A stretch of 64,000 nucleotides of DNA from Chromatiales bacterium (GTDB taxonomy: Bacteria > Pseudomonadota > Gammaproteobacteria > Steroidobacterales > GCA-2729495): NCBI GenBank assembly GCA_020831895.1, contig JAFIFS010000046.1:1-64000 (forward strand), in the 5' to 3' direction. Shown piece by piece: positions 9,838-17,421 of this stretch. A program made the translations under genes and the position numbers. The notes below the pieces were generated by a model. That model saw nothing but the letters and a program-made list of their open reading frames with translations, was not told the DNA's origin and searched no databases. Each line of letters opens with the position of its first letter. The first letter of the stretch is position 1.

Positions 9838-10196
9838 TCATCCTCGCCAGTGTAGATCGCGCCGCTGGTGCAGGTCTCATGCACGGTGACGCGGCAGAGC
9901 TCAGGCAGTACGGGCTTGAGTTCGCGCCAGATCCAGCGCGCGACCATTTCACTGGTCGGGTTCTCGAGGCCCGGAATGTCGTTCAGGTAATGGTGGTCCA
10001 GCCTCTCGTATATTGGCCGGAAACGCGCCTTGATCTCGCCGAAATCCATGATCCAGCCCGTATGCGGGTCCATGCTGCCCCGCACGTGGATCACGCCGCG
10101 CCAGGAATGCCCATGCAGGCGCGCGCACTTGTGGCCTGGCTCCACGTTGGGCAGCCGGTGGGCCGCTTCGAACACGAATTCCTTGAAGATTTCCAT
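9834..10196 (-). CDS. queD: 6-carboxy-5,6,7,8-tetrahydropterin synthase (QueD)
   Basis: Converts 7,8-dihydroneopterin triphosphate to 6-carboxytetrahydropterin, the second step toward queuosine and other 7-deazapurines. The 120-residue sequence tracks E. coli QueD closely along its whole length: [20 protein letters not shown] with the catalytic Cys and zinc histidines, [29 protein letters not shown] and the terminal ETCTSGAIY with the catalytic Glu. I chose the ATG at 10196 because [13 protein letters not shown] matches the family N-terminus and GGAG lies about 9 bases upstream; an in-frame start at 10229 would add an unrelated Arg-rich stretch. It is the first gene of the minus-strand operon leading into the NRPS genes and is divergent from fno. 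Confidence 0.95.
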   Translation of the reverse strand: MEIFKEFVFEAAHRLPNVEPGHKCARLHGHSWRGVIHVRGSMDPHTGWIMDFGEIKARFRPIYERLDHHYLNDIPGLENPTSEMVARWIWRELKPVLPELCRVTVHETCTSGAIYTGEDE

Positions 10197-10457
10197 GAAT
10201 GACTCCACCCGGCCGGCGCGTCCTCGCAACCGGGTCGTGTTCCGCAGGGACTGGCGCCGCGCAGCGCCCGGCCAGCCGCTTTGTCGTCACCGCGGGCCCG
10301 CCCGGATCGCGGGCGTGCCCGGACCCGGCCCTTGCCGGCCGGGGCAGCTGGCGACCTGTATTCTGCCACAGCACGTCCGGGCCCTCCCGCACGGGCGGGC
10401 GGCGATGCGGCGCATGCTGGTAATATGGGGGGCCACCTCCAGCGGAGCGAATTCCTG
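10197..10457. other. Divergent intergenic region between queD and the F420 operon
   Basis: 261 bases holding the start signals of two divergent operons. GGAG precedes queD (revcomp near 10205) and CGGAG precedes fno near 10443. I see no convincing sigma-70 hexamer pair, no preQ1-type aptamer and no long inverted repeat. Open frames crossing it are continuations of shadows with Arg/Ala/Pro-rich composition. Confidence 0.5.
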
Positions 10458-11129
10458 ATGAGCGAGTCCCGGAAAATTGGCCTGATCGCCGTCATCGGCG
10501 GCACGGGCGCACTGGGCGGCGGGCTGGCCCGCCGCTGGGCTGCCGACGGTTGTGCGGTGGTCCTGGGCTCCCGCGACGGCCAGAAGGCCGAAGCAGCAGC
10601 CCGCAAGCTGGCTGAATCGCTGCCGGGCGGCGATGTGCGCGGCATGGAGAACTCGGCCGCCGCGCTGGCCGCCGACCTCGTCGTGCTGACGGTCCCGTTC
10701 CCGCAGCAGGAGCCCGTGCTCAAGTCCATTGCCGCTGGCCTGGAGGGCAAGATCCTGGTGGACGCGACAGTCCCCCTGGTACCGCCACGGGTCGGCCGGG
10801 TCCAGCTGCCGCCAGAGGGCGCTGCCGCAATCCGGGCCCAGCGGCTGGTTCCTGCAGCGCGGGTGGTCTCGGCGTTCCAGAACGTCGCTGCCGACCGGCT
10901 CGCAGGTTCAGGCACGGTGGACTGCGACGTGCTCGTCAGCGGTGATGACCCGGAGGCACGCGAGACCGTGGTGACTCTCGCTGCGCGGGCCGGGCTGCGT
11001 GCCTGGCATGCAGGCCCGCTGCAGAATGCGGCCGCGGCCGAGGCACTGACATCGGTGCTGATCTTCCTGAACAAGCGCTATGGCGAGGGCCATGCCGGCC
11101 TGCGCATCACCGGCCTCGACGGGGCCTGA
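10458..11129 (+). CDS. fno: F420H2:NADP+ oxidoreductase (NADPH-dependent F420 reductase)
   Basis: Transfers hydride between NADP(H) and coenzyme F420, here presumably charging F420 from NADPH in the cytosol. The 223-residue sequence has the Rossmann motif IAVIGGTGALGGGLARR right at the N-terminus, VVLGSRD for NADP phosphate binding, VLTVPF, LVDATVPL, SAFQNVAA and the C-terminal NKRYGEGHAGLRITGL of the NpdG/Fno family. The start MSESRKIG at 10458 is chosen because it places the Rossmann strand at residue 8; the longer open frame from 10281 is Arg/Pro-rich filler. It is the first gene of the F420 biosynthesis operon, 37 bases before cofE. Confidence 0.95.
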   Translation: MSESRKIGLIAVIGGTGALGGGLARRWAADGCAVVLGSRDGQKAEAAARKLAESLPGGDVRGMENSAAALAADLVVLTVPFPQQEPVLKSIAAGLEGKILVDATVPLVPPRVGRVQLPPEGAAAIRAQRLVPAARVVSAFQNVAADRLAGSGTVDCDVLVSGDDPEARETVVTLAARAGLRAWHAGPLQNAAAAEALTSVLIFLNKRYGEGHAGLRITGLDGA

Positions 11130-11166
11130 TGGAAGACAGCCGGCGGCACTGGCCGCCGGGGTCACG

Positions 11167-11931
11167 ATGGAGCCGCCAGCGCTGTCTGTCTACCCGCTGC
11201 GTCACCTGCCAGAGGTCAGGCAGGGAGATGACCTGGCGGCGTTGATCGCGAACGCAGCCGGACGGGCGGGCTGGTGCTGGATGCCGGGCGATGTGCTGGC
11301 CGTGGCCCAGAAGATCGTATCCAAGGCAGAAGGCCGCCTGGTGCCGCTGCGCGAGATCCAGCCATCCGCCGCGGCGTTCGAGATGGCGAGCCGCGCCGAC
11401 AAGGACCCGCGAATCGTGGAGCTGATCCTGCGCGAGTCGCGCTCCATCCTGCGGGTCACTCGTGGCGTCATCATCGCGGAACACCGCAGCGGCGTGATCC
11501 TCGCGAATGCCGGAATCGATCGCTCGAACACGGGGGTGGACGAGGAAAGCGTTCTGCTCCTGCCCGAGGATGCCGACGCAAGCGCCGCGCGAATCCGCGC
11601 TGGCCTTGCCTCCGCCCATGAGCTGGCCCCGGCCATCCTGGTGACCGACAGCATCGGCCGGCCCTGGCGGCTGGGCACCACCGGCGTTGCGATCGGCTGC
11701 GCCGGGCTGCCGGCGCTGGTCGATCTGCGCGGGCAACCGGACCGGGCGGGCCGCGCCCTGCAGGTGAGCGAGATCGCACTGGCCGACAGTCTTGCCGCAA
11801 CGGCGGTGCTGACCATGGGAGAGGGCGCGGAATCCACGCCGGCGGCGCTGCTGCGCGGGATGCGCTTGCCGGCAGGCAGTTCAACGGCCCTGGCACTACT
11901 GCGTGCGCCCGGAGAGGACCTGTTCCGGTGA
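11167..11931 (+). CDS. cofE: Coenzyme F420-0:L-glutamate ligase
   Basis: GTP-dependent ligase adding gamma-linked glutamates to F420-0. At 254 residues it matches stand-alone CofE and lacks the C-terminal nitroreductase-like domain of mycobacterial FbiB. Visible family motifs: GDVLAVAQKIVSKAEGR (near residues 40-56), GVILANAGIDRSNTG (118-132) and VTDSIGRPWRLGTTGVAIG (159-177). The ATG at 11167 gives MEPPALSVYPLRHLPEV, the expected N-terminus; an upstream in-frame ATG at 11080 lies inside fno. Its stop overlaps the GTG start of cofD (GTGA). Second gene of the operon. Confidence 0.95.
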   Translation: MEPPALSVYPLRHLPEVRQGDDLAALIANAAGRAGWCWMPGDVLAVAQKIVSKAEGRLVPLREIQPSAAAFEMASRADKDPRIVELILRESRSILRVTRGVIIAEHRSGVILANAGIDRSNTGVDEESVLLLPEDADASAARIRAGLASAHELAPAILVTDSIGRPWRLGTTGVAIGCAGLPALVDLRGQPDRAGRALQVSEIALADSLAATAVLTMGEGAESTPAALLRGMRLPAGSSTALALLRAPGEDLFR

Positions 11932-12914
11932 GCCACGATGAACACTGGCTGCTGCTCTGCGGCGGCGTTGGAGGCGCGAAGCTTGCGCTGGGACTGGCGC
12001 ACGAGCTCCCGCCCGGGTCGCTGACCGTGCTGGTGAACACCGGCGATGATTTCCGCCACCTGGGCCTCTGGATTTCGCCGGACCTCGATACGGTGACCTA
12101 TACCCTGGCTGGCCTGGTCAACCCGGCAACGGGCTGGGGCCTGGCCGGGGATACGTTCCACTGCCTCGAGGGGCTGTCGAGACTCAGCGGGCCCGACTGG
12201 TTCCGCCTGGGCGACAGGGACCTCGCGACGCACCTCGAGCGCACGCGCCGGCTGGCGGCCGGAGAGCGGCTGGGATCGATCACATCGGACCTGGCGAGTC
12301 GCCTCGGTGTCAGCGCCAGGATCTGGCCGATGAGCGACGACCCGGTGGCCACGCTGCTGCATACCGATTCGGGGCTGCTGGAGTTCCAGGACTATTTCGT
12401 CCGCAGGCAGGCCGCGCCGGTCGTGCGGGCCATCGAGTACCACGGCGCCAGTGAAGCCGGACCCGCGCCCGGCCTGGCAAACCTGCTGAAGGACCCGGGG
12501 CTGGCCGGAATCATCATCGCACCATCGAACCCCTGGCTCAGTATCGACCCGATCCTGGCCCTGCCGGGCCTGCGGCAGTCACTCGCCGATGCACGGGCTC
12601 CGGTGGTCGCTGTCAGCCCCCTGATCGCCGGGCAGGCCGTCAAGGGGCCCAGCGCGAAGATCATGCGCGAGCTGGGGCTTCCGCCAGACGCGCAGGGCAT
12701 CGCGCGTCACTATCTGTGCCTGCTCGACGGCTTCATACTGGATGACAGGGATGAAGCCGAGGCGGCAGGCATCGGCCTGCTGGGACTGGAGACGGTGGCT
12801 GCACCCACGCTGATGCGTTCGCTCGACGACCGCCGCAGTCTGGCGCGCGTCGCCTTGGGTCTCGCACGGCGGCTGGGCAACTCAATAGGCAGGCCACACC
12901 GGCAGACAGGTTGA
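11928..12914 (+). CDS. cofD: F420-0 synthase, phospholactyl/phosphoenolpyruvyl transferase
   Basis: Transfers the activated phospho-acid from a GDP donor to the deazaflavin Fo, giving (dehydro-)F420-0. The 328 residues show the GGVGGAKLALGL nucleotide motif near residue 11, VNTGDDFRHLGLWISPDLDTV (36-56) that binds donor and Fo, PSNPWLSIDPIL and SPLIAGQAVKGPSAKIM near 220, all diagnostic of CofD/FbiA. Length is normal. The start is GTG, coupled to the cofE stop; the stop is 7 bases before cofC. Which phospho-acid (2-phospholactate, PEP or 3-phosphoglycerate) is used cannot be settled from sequence by eye. Confidence 0.96.
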   Translation: MSHDEHWLLLCGGVGGAKLALGLAHELPPGSLTVLVNTGDDFRHLGLWISPDLDTVTYTLAGLVNPATGWGLAGDTFHCLEGLSRLSGPDWFRLGDRDLATHLERTRRLAAGERLGSITSDLASRLGVSARIWPMSDDPVATLLHTDSGLLEFQDYFVRRQAAPVVRAIEYHGASEAGPAPGLANLLKDPGLAGIIIAPSNPWLSIDPILALPGLRQSLADARAPVVAVSPLIAGQAVKGPSAKIMRELGLPPDAQGIARHYLCLLDGFILDDRDEAEAAGIGLLGLETVAAPTLMRSLDDRRSLARVALGLARRLGNSIGRPHRQTG

Positions 12915-12921
12915 TCGAACG

Positions 12922-13587
12922 ATGACGCAGCTCCGAGCCCTCGTCCCAGTGAAGCCGTTCGCCCGGGCCAAGAGCCGTCTGGCAGGACGCCTCGGGCGCG
13001 ACGCGTGCGCCGAGCTGGCCCGCTGCATGCTGCGCGACGTGCTGCGCGCGCTCTTCGCCGCCGAGGACATCGCGGGCATCGTACTGCTCAGCAACGAGCC
13101 CGGGCTGGACAGCCTGCCAGAGACGCGGGACTGCGAGATCCGGCGCGAGACCGGAGATTTCTGCAGCTCGCTCGACAGCGAGGCCAGGCGCCTCGCCGCG
13201 GAGGGCAACCAGAGCCTGCTGGTGCTGCCGGCTGACCTGCCTACCGTGGCCGGGCGGGACATCCGCGCACTCTGGCAGAGCCATCACGGCGGGTTGACGC
13301 TGTGCCGGGCCGGCCGCGACGGCGGCAGCAACGCGCTGCTGTTGACCCCGCCGGACGCCATCAGCTTCCGGTTTGGTCCGGACAGCGCTGCCAGGCACGC
13401 CGAGGCTGCGCGGTCAGCCGGGGTGGCCTGCGAAGTCCTGGACCTGCCGGCGTTCGCGAATGACATAGACATGCCGGCGGATCTAGACTGGCTTCTGGAG
13501 CAGCGGATCGCATCGGCCAGCGTGGCCTGGCTGCGCGCGAGCGGGATTGCGGCGCGGCTGCGAGACGCGAGACAGGAGGTCTGCTGA
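12922..13587 (+). CDS. cofC: Phospholactate/phosphoenolpyruvate guanylyltransferase
   Basis: Makes the GDP-linked phospho-acid donor used by CofD. The 221-residue sequence has the nucleotidyltransferase start RALVPVKPFARAKSRLAG, LPADLPTVAGRDI near residue 100 with metal-binding Asp, DGGSNALLL, and FANDIDMPADLDWLL at the C-terminus, as in CofC/FbiD. The gene overlaps fbiC by one base (TGATG), so the two are coupled. Some proteobacterial CofC proteins use 3-phosphoglycerate and make 3PG-F420; a structural comparison of the substrate pocket is needed to say which type this is. Confidence 0.94.
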   Translation: MTQLRALVPVKPFARAKSRLAGRLGRDACAELARCMLRDVLRALFAAEDIAGIVLLSNEPGLDSLPETRDCEIRRETGDFCSSLDSEARRLAAEGNQSLLVLPADLPTVAGRDIRALWQSHHGGLTLCRAGRDGGSNALLLTPPDAISFRFGPDSAARHAEAARSAGVACEVLDLPAFANDIDMPADLDWLLEQRIASASVAWLRASGIAARLRDARQEVC

Positions 13588-15545
13588 TGATGTCCCCAGG
13601 GCGTGACGAGCTGATCGAGCTGGGCCAGGCACCGCTCGACGAACTGATGGCCGGCGCCGCGGCGTTACGCGACGCGGCGCATGGCGCAACGGTGACCTGG
13701 TCACCCAAGGTTTTCATACCACTGACCGAGCTGTGCCGCGACGTCTGCCACTACTGCACCTATGCCAAGACGCCGGGTCGTCTCGCTGCTCCCTACATGA
13801 CACCGGAGCAGGTGCTTGCCATAGCGCGCGCCGGTCAGCAGGCTGGCTGCCGCGAGGCGCTGTTCACGCTCGGCGACAAGCCCGAGCTGCGCTACCGCGT
13901 GGCGCGTGAGGCGCTGGCCAGCCTCGGTCATGCGACGACGACCGACTACCTCTCAGCCATGGCGCGGCTGGTGCTCGAGAAAACTGGCCTCTTGCCTCAC
14001 CTGAACCCCGGCGTGCTCGAAGAGGACGACTATCGGCGTCTGCGTCCACTGGCTCCTTCCATGGGGCTGATGCTCGAATCAGCCTCCCCACGTCTGGCCC
14101 GGCGTGGCGGACCTCACTTCGGATCGCCCGACAAGCAACCCCAGGTGAGGCTTGACTCGCTGCGTGCCGCCGGCAAGGCCGGCGTGGCTATGACCAGCGG
14201 GCTGCTGATCGGCATAGGCGAGACCCGTGAGGAGCGCATCGACAGCCTGCTCGCCCTGCGCACGCTGCATGAGGAGTACGGCCACCTGCAGGAGCTCATC
14301 CTGCAGAACTTCGTACCGAAACCAGGCACGCTGATGGCCGGCGCCCCGGCACCTGCGTTCGAGGAACTGCTGTGGACGGTCGCGATCGCCCGCCACGCTT
14401 TCGGCGGCGGTTTCAGCCTGCAGGCGCCTCCGAACCTCAACGCCGGCCGCCTCGCCCGGCTGGTCGATGCCGGCATCAATGACTGGGGCGGCGTCTCACC
14501 CGTGACGCCGGACCACGTCAATCCGGAGTCACCCTGGCCTCACCTGGCCGAGCTGGAGGCCGCGACAGCCGAGGCCGGCAAGACGCTGGTGCCGCGACTG
14601 ACTCTTTATCCTGCGATGGTTCGGGAGCCGGACCGCTGGATTGCACCCGAACTGCGCACGCACGTGCTGCGCGCGGCCGACAGCAGCGGGTTCGCCCGGG
14701 ACTGCCCATGGTCCCCAGGCAGCGGCCAGCCGCCCCCGCCGGCGATCCCGGCCGGTCCACGGCGCGACCGCTTCATCGAAACCCTTCTCGGGCGTATCGC
14801 CCAGGGCAAACGCCCCGACGAGGCCGACATCAGCCGGCTGTTCTCCGCCCGGGGCCCGGACCTCACGCACGTGATCCGGGCAGCCGACGAAATGCGCGCG
14901 GCCCAGGCAGGTGAGCAGGTGAGCTATGTCGTCAATCGCAACATCAACTACACGAACCTCTGCAGCTACCAGTGCAGTTTCTGTGCGTTCTCCAAAGGCC
15001 GCACGCACGAGGACCTGCGGGGAGCACCCTACGTGCTGGACATGGAGGAGATCGGAAGGCGCAGCGCGGAAGCCTGGGCGCGTGGCGCGAGCGAGGTCTG
15101 CCTGCAGGGAGGGATCCACCCGTCATTCACAGGCCGCACCTACCTGGACATCCTTGCCGCCGTCAAGGCAGCGGCGCCGGGCCTGCACGTGCACGCGTTC
15201 TCGGCGCTAGAGGTCAGCCATGGCGCAAAGACTCTCGGCATCAGCGTCGCGGAGTTCCTCGCCGAGCTTCGGGTCTCGGGCCTGGCCTCGTTGCCTGGCA
15301 CGGCGGCAGAGATCCTGAGCGACGACATCCGCGCAGTGATCTGCCCGGACAAGCTGAACACCGGGGAATGGCTTGCAGTGGCCCGGCAGGCCCACGAACT
15401 GGGCCTGCGGACCACGGCAACCATCATGTTCGGCCACGTGGAGCATCCCGTGCACTGGGCCAGGCACCTTCTCGCGATCCGGGACCTCCAGGCTGAGACC
15501 GGTGGCTTCACCGAATTCGTACCCCTGCCCTTCGTGCACATGTAA
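13587..15545 (+). CDS. fbiC: FO synthase FbiC (CofG-CofH fusion), interrupted by an in-frame TAA in CofH
   Basis: Radical SAM fusion that joins tyrosine and a ribityl-uracil to form Fo, the F420 chromophore. The CofG half has its cluster motif CRDVCHYC near residues 48-55. The CofH half begins after a Pro-rich linker near residue 395 and has CSYQCSFC near residues 457-464. The frame stops with TAA at 15543-15545 directly after PLPFVHM, a point where intact FbiC/CofH proteins continue with a conserved (E/N)xPLY segment. The next codons in the same frame (APLYRGGGARPGPT...) encode exactly the missing part, so the normal protein of about 787 codons is split by a single codon. Fusion length, motifs and operon position are otherwise normal. 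Confidence 0.93.
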   Translation: MMSPGRDELIELGQAPLDELMAGAAALRDAAHGATVTWSPKVFIPLTELCRDVCHYCTYAKTPGRLAAPYMTPEQVLAIARAGQQAGCREALFTLGDKPELRYRVAREALASLGHATTTDYLSAMARLVLEKTGLLPHLNPGVLEEDDYRRLRPLAPSMGLMLESASPRLARRGGPHFGSPDKQPQVRLDSLRAAGKAGVAMTSGLLIGIGETREERIDSLLALRTLHEEYGHLQELILQNFVPKPGTLMAGAPAPAFEELLWTVAIARHAFGGGFSLQAPPNLNAGRLARLVDAGINDWGGVSPVTPDHVNPESPWPHLAELEAATAEAGKTLVPRLTLYPAMVREPDRWIAPELRTHVLRAADSSGFARDCPWSPGSGQPPPPAIPAGPRRDRFIETLLGRIAQGKRPDEADISRLFSARGPDLTHVIRAADEMRAAQAGEQVSYVVNRNINYTNLCSYQCSFCAFSKGRTHEDLRGAPYVLDMEEIGRRSAEAWARGASEVCLQGGIHPSFTGRTYLDILAAVKAAAPGLHVHAFSALEVSHGAKTLGISVAEFLAELRVSGLASLPGTAAEILSDDIRAVICPDKLNTGEWLAVARQAHELGLRTTATIMFGHVEHPVHWARHLLAIRDLQAETGGFTEFVPLPFVHM

Positions 15546-15551
15546 GCGCCT

Positions 15552-15950
15552 TTGTATCGCGGCGGCGGGGCGCGGCCCGGCCCGACCTGGCGCGAGTGCC
15601 TGCTGATGCATGGTATCGCCAGGCTGGTGCTTGGACCCGTGCTGCCGAACCTGCAGGCTTCCTGGGTCAAGCTCGGGCCCGAAGGTGCGGCACGCATGCT
15701 TGCAGCCGGGGTCAACGATCTCGGCGGAACACTGATGAATGAGTCGATCTCGCGGGCAGCGGGCGCCAGCTACGGGCAGGAACTGCCACCGCTCGAGATG
15801 GAACGACTGATCCGCGCAGCCGGCCGTGAACCCCTGCTGCGCACGACGCTTTATGCCCCGGCAGGCCTGGAGCAGCGGGTACGGGCGCTTGCCGCAGCGC
15901 CACTGACGCCGCTAAACCAGCGCCACGCGCGAGAGTATCAGCCCGCCTGA
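15552..15950 (+). CDS. fbiC: C-terminal CofH segment of FbiC, downstream of the in-frame stop
   Basis: About 132 residues in the same frame as fbiC, beginning six bases past the TAA. It reads like the end of an ordinary FbiC: LYRGGGARPGPT, NLQASWVKLGPEGAARML, GVNDLGGTLMNESISRAAG, then a short C-terminus. Conservation of these blocks with no second stop or frameshift argues for a recent mutation, a sequencing or assembly error, or a functional split. The only nearby in-frame initiator is TTG at 15552, with no good Shine-Dalgarno sequence (upstream is GTGCACATGTAAGCGCCT); re-initiation after the TAA could occur because the codons are so close. It should be read together with the preceding entry as one gene. 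Confidence 0.85.
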   Translation: MYRGGGARPGPTWRECLLMHGIARLVLGPVLPNLQASWVKLGPEGAARMLAAGVNDLGGTLMNESISRAAGASYGQELPPLEMERLIRAAGREPLLRTTLYAPAGLEQRVRALAAAPLTPLNQRHAREYQPA

Positions 15951-16009
15951 GCAGTGCCGCGCTGCGCTCTGCTACTCTGTGCGCCCCTCGAGTAGATGCG
16001 GAACGGAAA

Positions 16010-17401
16010 ATGATGCGAAGCACCGGGCTGGTCGCCCTGCTGGCCGGCGCACTGGTCCTCGGCGGCTGCGGCGGGGATGCGAACCGGGAGAGCGGCCTGC
16101 GCCTGATGCATGCTGCACCGGACGCACCGCCGGTCAACCTGCTGATCAACGACGTCACTGTTCGCAGCGGGATCGATTACGGTCAGGGTACGCGGCTGCT
16201 GCTCGTCGGCAGCGGCAGCTACGCGCTGGACATCGATGGCATAGGCCCCGAGGGCAGGATCAAGCTGCTCGATGCCCCGCTGAACCGCGGCCTCGCCAGC
16301 GGAATGGACTACACGCTGGTCGTGGTCGGCAGTATTGCCAACAGCAGCCTGCAGGTGCTGGAACTATCCGGGCTGCGTGGCGATGTTCCGGACGGGCTGA
16401 CAGAACTCAGGCTTCTGCACGCCATCGAGGGCTTCGGGGCGGTGGACGTCTACCTGACCGAACCGGACGCCGAACTCGCGGCCAGCATGCCGGCGGCATC
16501 GCTGTCCGGCTACCTTGATGACAGCGGCGCCCTGCGGGTCGAGGCCGGGACGCGCCAGCTTCGGATCAGCACGGCCGGAAATCCCGGCGAGCTGCTGTTC
16601 GATGCCGGCAACATCAACCTCGCCCCCAACGCAAGGCTGTTCATCGTCGCGCTGGCCAGCACGACGCCAGCCGGCTCGCCACTGGTGCTGGCGATCAATA
16701 CGGGGGGTACCCAGGGTGAACTTCGCGACCGTGCGACGCCCGGGCTGGTCCGCAGCGTCCACCTCTCACCGGATACCGGGCCGCTGGATATCGAGGCACG
16801 CGAGGGCCTGGCGGAGGGTGACCCGACGACAGCCCTGGTCTCGGGCCTGGAGTTTGCGTCTGCCAGCCCCTACCAGGCACTGCCGCCGGGCCAGTACCAG
16901 CTGCGCGCGACCGGCTCGTTGCTGGATCCGGAGGAAGAGTCGCCGGGAGTCCTGGTCGAATTCATCCAGGGAATCCAGCCGGCACAGTCCCTGTCCTTTT
17001 TCATCACTGGCCCGGGTGAACAGGCGCTGCAGCGTCTTCTGCAGGACCGCCGCCGGCCGGTTGCCACCGAGTCGAGGCTGCGCATCCTGCATGCCTCGGT
17101 CGATGCCGGGCTCGTCGACGTCTATGTGAAGCGGCCCGGGCAGGCACTCAGCGACGCCCTGCTCATTTTCCGCAGCGTCAGTCTGCGCGCGGAGACTGGC
17201 CAGCGCCTGCTGCCGCCCGATGAGGAATATCTGGTGGTCGTGACGGCCGCCGGAGACTCGACCCAGCGCCGCCTCGAAATCCCGCTGACGCTGTCGGCGG
17301 GTGACGTCAGGACGCTGGTCGTTCGAGACCCGCCGGGTGGCGGTGAACCGCTGGCGTTCACGTTGCTGGATGACCGCGCAGAACTGCCGCTGGTCCCCTG
17401 A
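16010..17401 (+). CDS. Lipoprotein with repeated DUF4397 domains
   Basis: A 463-residue exported protein. A signal peptide (LVALLAGALVLGGCGG) ends in a lipobox with Cys near residue 21, so it is probably anchored in the outer membrane. Three segments starting with a similar strand pattern are visible: LRLMHAAPDAPPVNLLIN (31), LRLLHAIEGFGAVDVYL (133) and LRILHASVDAGLVDVYV (354). This (H)A(S/A)xDA..VDVY pattern is the hallmark of DUF4397, a beta-sandwich family of unknown function found in secreted proteins. It lies 59 bases after the fbiC remnant on the same strand, so it may be read through from the F420 operon, but it has no obvious link to F420. Confidence 0.85.
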   Translation: MMRSTGLVALLAGALVLGGCGGDANRESGLRLMHAAPDAPPVNLLINDVTVRSGIDYGQGTRLLLVGSGSYALDIDGIGPEGRIKLLDAPLNRGLASGMDYTLVVVGSIANSSLQVLELSGLRGDVPDGLTELRLLHAIEGFGAVDVYLTEPDAELAASMPAASLSGYLDDSGALRVEAGTRQLRISTAGNPGELLFDAGNINLAPNARLFIVALASTTPAGSPLVLAINTGGTQGELRDRATPGLVRSVHLSPDTGPLDIEAREGLAEGDPTTALVSGLEFASASPYQALPPGQYQLRATGSLLDPEEESPGVLVEFIQGIQPAQSLSFFITGPGEQALQRLLQDRRRPVATESRLRILHASVDAGLVDVYVKRPGQALSDALLIFRSVSLRAETGQRLLPPDEEYLVVVTAAGDSTQRRLEIPLTLSAGDVRTLVVRDPPGGGEPLAFTLLDDRAELPLVP

Positions 17402-17421
17402 CCTGTGCTGGCGGTCGAGTC

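Noticed and set aside
15543-15545. Recoding of the fbiC stop as selenocysteine or pyrrolysine
   Set aside because: The codon is TAA, not TGA or TAG, and no recoding hairpin is apparent.
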